In this document: in pieces, positions 58,274 to 64,000 of the stretch | How positions within the stretch are numbered: position 1 is the stretch's first letter | Layout: each line of letters begins with the position of its first letter | Assembly: GCF_000719705.1 (NCBI RefSeq) | Contig: NZ_JOHO01000016.1 | Span: 1 to 64,000, forward strand | Length of the DNA: 64,000 nt | Direction of reading: 5' to 3' | Source of the DNA: Streptomyces sp. NRRL S-350 | GTDB taxonomy: Bacteria; Actinomycetota; Actinomycetes; Streptomycetales; Streptomycetaceae | Notes under the pieces: model-generated | Databases searched by the model: none | Told to the model about the DNA's origin: nothing | The model's input: the letters and a program-made list of their open reading frames with translations, nothing else | Translations under genes and position numbers: made by a program

Positions 58274-59362
58274 GTGGAGCTCGACGTGAGACACCTCCGG
58301 GTGCTGTGCGCGATCGCCGACACCGGCAGCCTCCGCAAGGCCGCGCTCCAACTCGGCATGACCCAGCCCTCCCTCACCACCCAGCTGCACCGCATCGAAC
58401 GGGCCATCGGCGGCACCCTGTTCACCCGCGAGCAGACCGGCAGCCGGCCGACCGCGCTCGGCCACTCGGTGCTCTCCCGCGCCCGGCCGGTGATCACCGA
58501 GATGGCCGCCCTGGTGGCCGCCGCCCGCCAGGAGGCCCGGGACGCGACCGGGCCCGGCCGACAGCGGCGGCTGCGCATCGGCAGTGTCGGCAGCCGGGCG
58601 GTCGCGGCCTGGCTGCGCCGGGTGCACGAGCGGCTGCCGGACACCGACACCACCATCCACGTGGACGTCTCGGCCAGCGCGCTGCTGCGGATGGTCGCCG
58701 CCGACCAGCTCGACGTCGCCTTCGTGCACGAGAGCGAGGGCTTCCCGCTGCGGGTGCCGCCGGACGCCGAGCAGCGGGTGCTCATGGACCGCGAGCCGCA
58801 GTTCGTCGAGCTCGCCGTCGGACACCCCGCCGCCGGCCGCCCCGTCGTCCGCCTCGCCGACCTCGCCGGGGACACCTGGATGGTCGACCCGACCGCCGAC
58901 CACGAGTACGCGGCGATGCGCCGGGTGTTCAGCCTGGCCGGGCTCAACCCCCGGGTGCTGCAGGTGCGGGACAACGCCACCGCCGCCGAACTGGTCGCCT
59001 CCGGCGAGGCCGTCCGCCCCTGCCAGCCGACCTCGCCACCGGCCCCCGGCACGGTCGTCCGCCCGGTACAGGGCGACCCGCTGGCCGTCCGGCTCCTCTT
59101 CACCTGGCGCCCGAACGCGCTCAGCCCGCCCGCGCTGGACGCCCTGTACGGCGAACTGCGCGCCGCCTACCTGGATCTGGCCAACGTCAACCCGGCCTAC
59201 GCGGCCTGGCTGGCCCGGCACGAACCGGTGCTGCCGGAGCCGCCCGACCACGGCCGGGACGACCAGGGCCGGGACGACCAGGGCCCGTACGACCACGGCC
59301 CGTACGACCACGGCCCGGCGGCCGCCCGTTGCACGGCCGGCGGCCCCGCGGGCCCCCGCTAG
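58274..59362 (+). CDS. snpR: LysR-family activator of snapalysin genes (SnpR-like)
   Basis: 362 aa. N-terminal LysR helix-turn-helix (VRHLRVLCAIADTGSLRKAA ... SLTTQLHRIERAIGGTLFTR, about 5-65), then the PBP-like effector domain (LRIGSVGSRAVAAWLRRVHE to RLLFTWRPNALSPPALDALY). The tail has a DDQGRDDQG/YDHGPYDHG repeat. It is divergent from the protease genes exactly as snpR/mprR is in other streptomycetes, so activation of both proteases is expected. The start GTG has no ribosome site but sits 7 nt after a -10. Its stop overlaps the ltrA stop (CTAG) on the other strand. Confidence 0.9.
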   Translation: MELDVRHLRVLCAIADTGSLRKAALQLGMTQPSLTTQLHRIERAIGGTLFTREQTGSRPTALGHSVLSRARPVITEMAALVAAARQEARDATGPGRQRRLRIGSVGSRAVAAWLRRVHERLPDTDTTIHVDVSASALLRMVAADQLDVAFVHESEGFPLRVPPDAEQRVLMDREPQFVELAVGHPAAGRPVVRLADLAGDTWMVDPTADHEYAAMRRVFSLAGLNPRVLQVRDNATAAELVASGEAVRPCQPTSPPAPGTVVRPVQGDPLAVRLLFTWRPNALSPPALDALYGELRAAYLDLANVNPAYAAWLARHEPVLPEPPDHGRDDQGRDDQGPYDHGPYDHGPAAARCTAGGPAGPR

Positions 59363-60585
59363 CCCCCGTGCCGCTCGCCCGCCGGGGCGCGGCCCTCCCG
59401 GCTGTGGACCAGCACGCCCACCGCCACCGTCAGCGCGCAGACCAGGCCCGCGGCCGGTACGCCGGAGACGCCGAGCGCGGTGCAGGACAGCACCAGGACG
59501 GCCCCCACCGGTGCCACCGACTGGGCGAGCGTGCCCCGCTTGGTGTGCCGGGAGTGCAGGAACCAGACCGTGGCCAGGTAGACCGCCGTGGGCACGGTGA
59601 CCGTCGCGGCGGCGGCCCGCTCGGAGATCTCCGCCGTGTGCACGGCCGACTCCACCGCCACCTCCAGCCCGGTGCCGATCGCCGCCGCCGCGCCGAACAC
59701 CACGTAGTGCCCATAGCCCCAGGCGAAGGCCTGCCGGTTGGAGCGCAGGTGCGCGTGGACCGGCCGGGCGAAGTAGATCCACCAGGCGGAGAAGCAGATC
59801 AGCAGGCCGCCGATCGCGACCGGCACCAGCCGGGCCAGCCCCTCGTGCCCGTCCACCGCCGACTGCACCGCGACGGTCGCCGCCGCCACCGTCTCGCCGA
59901 GCACGATCAGGGTGAACAGCCCGTACCGCTCGGCGATGTGGTGCGGGTGCCAGGACGTCTGCATCCGCAGCTCGGCGATCACCGGCACGGCCAGCTCGCA
60001 CAGCACGCCGACCGGGATGACGTACGGCCGCACGTCGTGCGGCAGGAACAGCACCACCGTCCAGCCGACCTGGCAGACCGTGATCCCCACCGCGTAGCGC
60101 AGTGCCACCCGGCGCGCCTCGCCCTGCTCGCCGGCTGCCGCGCGCAGCCACTGGGTCACCATCGCCAGGCGCATCACCACGTACCCGGTGATCGCCAGCA
60201 CCAGGTCCTGGGTCGCGAACAGCCTCGGCACCCCGGCGGCGAGGATCAGCACGCCGGCGATCTGCACCAGCGTGGTGAGCCGGTACGGCACGTCGTCGCA
60301 GTCGTAGGCGGAGGCGAACCAGGTGAAGTTCATCCACGCCCACCAGATCGCGAAGAACGCCAGCGCGTAGCCGCGCAGCCCCTCCCCGTAGTGCCCGGCC
60401 GCGAGGGAGTGGGCCAGTTCGCGCCCCGCCTGGCCGACCGCGACCACGAAGCAGAGGTCGAAGAAGAGTTCCAGCGGGGTGGCGACCCGGTGCGGCTCGT
60501 CGCGGTCGCGCGGGACCATCCGGCGCACCGGCGGCGGGTCGGCGGGGTGCGTGCGGGGTGCCGCGGCGGCGGGGTCACTGGCCAT
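59359..60585 (-). CDS. ltrA: Low temperature requirement protein A (LtrA)
   Basis: 408 aa polytopic membrane protein with about 12 helices. Family opening RVATPLELFFDLCFVVAVGQ; YALAFFAIWWAWMNFTWFAS and WHPHHIAERYGLFTLIVLGE are the characteristic blocks. First linked to growth at low temperature in Listeria; the molecular function is unknown. ATG 60583-60585 starts just before the Pro-rich N-terminus. Confidence 0.93.
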   Translation of the reverse strand: MASDPAAAAPRTHPADPPPVRRMVPRDRDEPHRVATPLELFFDLCFVVAVGQAGRELAHSLAAGHYGEGLRGYALAFFAIWWAWMNFTWFASAYDCDDVPYRLTTLVQIAGVLILAAGVPRLFATQDLVLAITGYVVMRLAMVTQWLRAAAGEQGEARRVALRYAVGITVCQVGWTVVLFLPHDVRPYVIPVGVLCELAVPVIAELRMQTSWHPHHIAERYGLFTLIVLGETVAAATVAVQSAVDGHEGLARLVPVAIGGLLICFSAWWIYFARPVHAHLRSNRQAFAWGYGHYVVFGAAAAIGTGLEVAVESAVHTAEISERAAAATVTVPTAVYLATVWFLHSRHTKRGTLAQSVAPVGAVLVLSCTALGVSGVPAAGLVCALTVAVGVLVHSREGRAPAGERHGG

Positions 60586-61112
60586 CGGAGCTGCTCCGGG
60601 GTCGGGGAGGGGCTGGTCGTCCCGCGCATCCTGGCAGCGGCCCGGCGCGGGCGCACGCACCGGCGCGCGACCCGGGGAGGGCCGGTGGGGCCCGGGAAGG
60701 GCCCGGCAGGGGCCGGACGGCCCCGGAGGCGATCGCCCCGTATGCCCCTTTTCTCCTTGCCGTCAGCCGTAGTTGACGCTTCGGTGCGCGAACTGGGTGA
60801 CAGCTCACGGGTTTCCGGGCGCGCCCCGCGCGCGGTGCCCCGGGAGTCCGGAGAGCGCCGCTACATTCGTCCCCGGTTGGAAGAGCGCGGGCCCTGCGGG
60901 GCCCCATGACACGGGCGGCCTGCGGGCAACGCGGAAGGTCAAGGCGGGTGGCGGGACAGCGGGGGCGGCAGAGCCGACCTCCCCTGTCCGCGCCACCGGC
61001 CTCGTGATCACCGCGCTGCTCGCCAGAGCCTGCCGTGCGGCGCTCGCCGGAGCGTGCCGTGCGCTGCTCGCCGGAGCCCGCCGTGCGGCCCGCCCGGGGT
61101 CGCCCTCAGCCG
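60586..61112. repeat. 527 bp intergenic region with 22-25 bp repeats
   Basis: Three imperfect units built on gctcgccggagc and tgccgtgcg lie at 61017-61090, next to the end of the substrate-binding protein gene. A promoter-like AGTTGACGC is at about 60770. No gene accepted. Confidence 0.6.
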
Positions 61113-62819
61113 CTACTTCTCCCAGCCGACCTTGCTGTAGTCCTCCTGCGCGAGGCCGAAGGCGCCGTAGTTGGCGAGCCCCTTGCGGACGGCGACCACG
61201 GCGGGGCGCTGGTAGAGCTCGACGGTGTGGCCGAGCTCCCAGATCTTCGCGTCCGCCTGGTTGTAGAGCTTCGCGGCCTCCACCGGGTCGACCGTCCCGG
61301 CCGCCTTCTTCAGCAGGCCGTCGATCTCCGGAGTGCCCAGGCGGGACGGGTTGCTGAAGGTGTTGTCGCCCACCGGCAGGCGGAAGTTGGCCAGGCTCTT
61401 GGAGTTGGGGAAGGAGTCGGTGTTGCGCCAGCTCGCGACGTCGAACTTGCCCGGGGTCACGTACTTGGCGAAGTAGTCGTTGGCGGCCACCTTGTCCAGG
61501 TCGACCTTGACTCCGGCCGCCTGCCACATCGCCGCCGCCGCGGTGGCGAGGTCGAGCTGGGCCTGCGTGGAGCCGTCGCTGAGCACCCAGTGCAGTTCCA
61601 GCTGCTGTCCGTCCTTGGTGCGCGGCTGCCCGCTGCCGGCGTCCTTCCAGCCGGCGTCGTCCAGCTGCTTCTTCGCCGCGGCCAGGTCGAACGTGGCCCA
61701 GCTGCCCGAGTTGTCCTGGTACCCGGCCTGGTTGGGCATGATGATGTGGTTGCCGAGCGGCTTGAACTCCACCGGCACCCCGTTGTTGGCGATCTTGATC
61801 AGCGCCGAGCGGTCCAGCGCCTTGCCGAGCGCCTGGCGGACCCGCTGGTCCGCCAGCGCGCCGGTGCCGCCGAAGGAGATGTGCACCTCGTCCCAGGGGC
61901 TGGCGGCCCGGATCACGGTGTCCTTGGCGTCCTTGAGCTGCCCGTACGCGGTGGCGGTGCCGGCCGAGGCGAGGTCGATCTCGTTGTTGAGGTACGCCTG
62001 GATGCTCGCCGCCTTGTCCATCACCCGGAAGGTGATCTTGTCGAGCTTGGCCTTGGTGCCCCACCAGGCCGGGTCCGGGACGAAGCTGATGGTCTGCGCG
62101 GTCTTGTCCGCCACACCGATCTTCAGCGCGCCCGCGGTGATCGGGACCTTCTCCACCCAGCCCTTGTTGAAGTCGTCCGGGGTGGCGATGCCGGCCGCCG
62201 GGACCAGCGGGCGGAACAGGTTCTGCCAGTCCGCGTACGGCTCCGAGAAGGTGACCTTCACCTCGCTCGGGTCGGCGCCCTGCTCGACCGCGGAGATCAG
62301 CTCGTAGCCGGACGGGTCGTAGATGTTGTACGCCGGGTCCTTGCCGTTGCTCGCCTGCCAGTCGGCCTTGAAGTCCAGGTAGCTCAGCGGCTTGCCGTCC
62401 GACCACTTGGCCTTGGGGTTCAGCTTGTAGGTGATCACCTGCGGCGAGGTCGAGGTGACCTTGGCGTCCACCAGGAAGTCCGGGTTCGGCTGGAAGGTCC
62501 CGGAGGCGTCGGTGTCGAACAGCGAGGGCTCCAGGGCCCGGACGAGGTCCACCGTGTCGGTGTAGGAGCCGCCGTCCACCTGGAGCGGGTTCCACTGGGT
62601 GATCCACTGGTCCAGCGCGAAGCGCACCTCGCCGCCGTCCTTGACCTGGTCCAGCGGCTTGGCGTTGATGTCCTGGGAGTTCTGTCGCGGCGGCTCGCTC
62701 TTGGCCACGTCACCGGCGGAGCCGCCCCCGCCCGAGGTGCACGCGGTGACCGCGAGCACGACGGCGACGGCGAGGGCGGCGGCCCGGCCGAGGCGGCGGG
62801 CCGTGGTGGAAGCGTCCAT
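61113..62819 (-). CDS. Peptide-type ABC transporter substrate-binding lipoprotein
   Basis: 568 aa family 5 binding protein (DppA/OppA). Lipobox AVTAC at about residue 30 after a 15-residue hydrophobic core. Family segments are VITYKLNPKAKWSDGKPLSY, YELISAVEQGADPSEVKVTF, and ADQRVRQALGKALDRSALIK. Captures peptides or similar solutes for the dipeptide-type permease. Start MDASTTARR. It is divergent from the permease gene, where such genes are usually co-directional. Confidence 0.94.
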   Translation of the reverse strand: MDASTTARRLGRAAALAVAVVLAVTACTSGGGGSAGDVAKSEPPRQNSQDINAKPLDQVKDGGEVRFALDQWITQWNPLQVDGGSYTDTVDLVRALEPSLFDTDASGTFQPNPDFLVDAKVTSTSPQVITYKLNPKAKWSDGKPLSYLDFKADWQASNGKDPAYNIYDPSGYELISAVEQGADPSEVKVTFSEPYADWQNLFRPLVPAAGIATPDDFNKGWVEKVPITAGALKIGVADKTAQTISFVPDPAWWGTKAKLDKITFRVMDKAASIQAYLNNEIDLASAGTATAYGQLKDAKDTVIRAASPWDEVHISFGGTGALADQRVRQALGKALDRSALIKIANNGVPVEFKPLGNHIIMPNQAGYQDNSGSWATFDLAAAKKQLDDAGWKDAGSGQPRTKDGQQLELHWVLSDGSTQAQLDLATAAAAMWQAAGVKVDLDKVAANDYFAKYVTPGKFDVASWRNTDSFPNSKSLANFRLPVGDNTFSNPSRLGTPEIDGLLKKAAGTVDPVEAAKLYNQADAKIWELGHTVELYQRPAVVAVRKGLANYGAFGLAQEDYSKVGWEK

Positions 62820-63107
62820 GGAGGTCCCCCTGGTGAGGTCTGCGAAGCGGGAGTCGGGTCGCGGCAGGCATGACTTGGCTTGAGCGTGGGCACTCAATCC
62901 GGCACCGAGCCAGAGGAACGTAACAGCGGATCAGATCCGCCACCAGGGGGAGGAGCGCACACCTGATCCGAACGTCACGTGCCGCAATGCCGCCGCAACA
63001 CCCCCGCCGTTCCCGGGTGCTTCACTCTGACCTGCACTTTCCCCAACCACCCTGATTCCAGAGCCGCCTGACGCCCCGACCGGGCCCCGACCGAAGGCCA
63101 CCACCCC
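62820..63107. promoter_or_regulatory. Divergent promoter region with 15 bp palindrome
   Basis: Between the binding-protein and permease genes. GCGGATCAGATCCGC (62926-62940) is a perfect palindrome in the most AT-containing part, a plausible operator for both directions. Confidence 0.55.
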
Positions 63108-63155
63108 ATGCCCACCAGACGCACCGACCCCGCCCCCACCCCGGGCGGCCGTTGA
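63108..63155 (+). CDS. 15-codon upstream reading frame ahead of the permease
   Basis: MPTRRTDPAPTPGGR ends in TGATG with the permease start. AAGG is 9 nt upstream. It may couple translation of the permease, which lacks its own ribosome site. Not proven coding. Confidence 0.4.
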   Translation: MPTRRTDPAPTPGGR

Positions 63156-64000
63156 TGCTCCACTACCTGGCGAAGCGGCTGAGCTACTACGCGGTGCTGC
63201 TGATCGCCGCCCTCTTCCTCGCGTACGCGGTCTCGGCGACCGCCCTGCAGCCGCGCACCTACTTCGACGCCAAGGTGCCCCGCCCGTCCGCCGAGTCCGT
63301 CGAGCGCCAGCTCACCGCGCTCAACCTGAACGACCGCACCCCGGTGGTCGAACGCTTCGGCCACTGGGCCGGCGGACTGCTCCACGGCGACCTCGGCCGG
63401 ACCATCCACGACACCCCCGTCACCGACGACTTCGGCCGCCGGGTCTGGGTCTCGCTGCGGCTCCTGCTGCTCGGCAGCCTGCTCGGCATGTTCCTCGGCG
63501 TCGCCGTCGGGGCGTGGGGCGCCGTCCGCCAGTACCGGATCTCCGACCGGCTGCTCACCGTGCTGTCCTTCGTGCTGCTCTCCACGCCGGTCTTCCTGGT
63601 CGCGCTGTTCCTCAAGAACGGCGCCATCGCCGCCAAGGACGCCGCCGGGCACGAGGTGATCCCGTTCACCGGCTACGAGACCCCCGGGCTCACCGGCGGC
63701 CTCGGCACCCACCTGGCCGACTGGGCGCTGCACCTGCTGCTGCCCACCATCTCGCTGGCCCTCGGCGGCCTCGCCACCTACAGCCGCTACCAGCGCGGCA
63801 CCATGCTCGACGTGCTCGGCTCCGACTACCTGCGCACCGCCGAGGCCAAGGGCCTCACCCGCGGACGGGCCCTGCTCAAGCACGGGCTGCGCACCGCCGT
63901 GATCCCGATGTCGACCATGTTCGCCTACAGCTTCCTGGGCATCTTCACCGGCGCGATCTTCACCGAGACGATCTTCGGCTGGCACGGCATGGGCGAGTGG
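63155..64000 (+). CDS. DppB-type ABC transporter permease, truncated by the window end
   Basis: At least 282 residues. Opening MLHYLAKRLSYYAVLLIAAL with the first helix, extracytoplasmic domain (LTALNLNDRTPVVERFGHWA), permease helices (LRLLLLGSLLGMFLGVAVGA, LLTVLSFVLLSTPVFLVALF) and the cytoplasmic EAA loop SDYLRTAEAKGLTRGRALLK that contacts the ATPase. It ends in IFTETIFGWHGMGEW, about 30-40 residues short of the usual C-terminus. DppC and ATPase genes are expected beyond the window. Confidence 0.93.
   Translation, partial: MLHYLAKRLSYYAVLLIAALFLAYAVSATALQPRTYFDAKVPRPSAESVERQLTALNLNDRTPVVERFGHWAGGLLHGDLGRTIHDTPVTDDFGRRVWVSLRLLLLGSLLGMFLGVAVGAWGAVRQYRISDRLLTVLSFVLLSTPVFLVALFLKNGAIAAKDAAGHEVIPFTGYETPGLTGGLGTHLADWALHLLLPTISLALGGLATYSRYQRGTMLDVLGSDYLRTAEAKGLTRGRALLKHGLRTAVIPMSTMFAYSFLGIFTGAIFTETIFGWHGMGEW

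Noticed and set aside
46703..60585. Secondary-metabolite gene cluster
   Set aside because: Secreted enzymes and transporters only; no synthases, carriers or tailoring sets.

Overview
The window is very GC-rich, densely coded DNA with G/C-biased third codon positions. It carries an adpA homologue with an in-frame TTA (bldA-type) codon followed directly by oligoribonuclease, a branched-chain acyl-CoA catabolic operon, twin snapalysin genes with a LysR regulator, and several leaderless promoters. Together these point to a chromosome of the Streptomycetaceae (Streptomyces or Kitasatospora). I see no phage, IS element, CRISPR array, origin or antibiotic cluster.

Layout. 1-8060: an edge-truncated P-loop kinase, an LD-carboxypeptidase, tryptophanyl-tRNA synthetase behind a Trp-codon leader attenuator, an iron-box-controlled siderophore lipoprotein, a repeat-containing putative regulator, a NUDIX hydrolase and an ATP-grasp protein. 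8204-20163: a single-chain double ABC exporter, then a TetR regulator facing the operon accD1-accA1-hmgL-acdH for leucine/branched-chain acyl-CoA breakdown. 20258-24114: universal stress protein, HAD hydrolase and GNAT acetyltransferase. 24546-33137: adpA-orn, tRNA-His, a thioesterase, a Pro/Ala-rich envelope protein, a spermidine-synthase-like protein and an NsdA-like regulator. 33224-38535: a histidine phosphatase, and diverging from it a tightly coupled three-gene operon (Fe-S RecB-like nuclease, unknown protein with a possible beta-barrel, SF1 helicase). This is the best candidate in the window for an uncharacterised system. 38540-46569: small proteins, two identical tRNA-Lys cassettes flanking pgi, a Na+/H+ antiporter and a quinone reductase with a SoxR-like promoter, then an MFS exporter with a MerR-type promoter. 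46703-60585: a secreted and stress block with GH18 chitinase (DasR-like sites), tricorn protease, a degenerate MdcG-like protein, phosphocholine-type phospholipase C, a pentapeptide-repeat protein, two snapalysins with a LysR activator, and LtrA. 61113-end: a peptide-type ABC substrate-binding lipoprotein diverging from a DppB-type permease that runs off the window.

Two themes recur. Short perfect tandem repeats (periods 8 to 25 bp) occur both between and inside genes, some in register with the protein. Many promoters end in a -10 hexamer 7 nt before the start codon, implying leaderless mRNAs. Functional calls rest on motifs read by eye; no database search was run.
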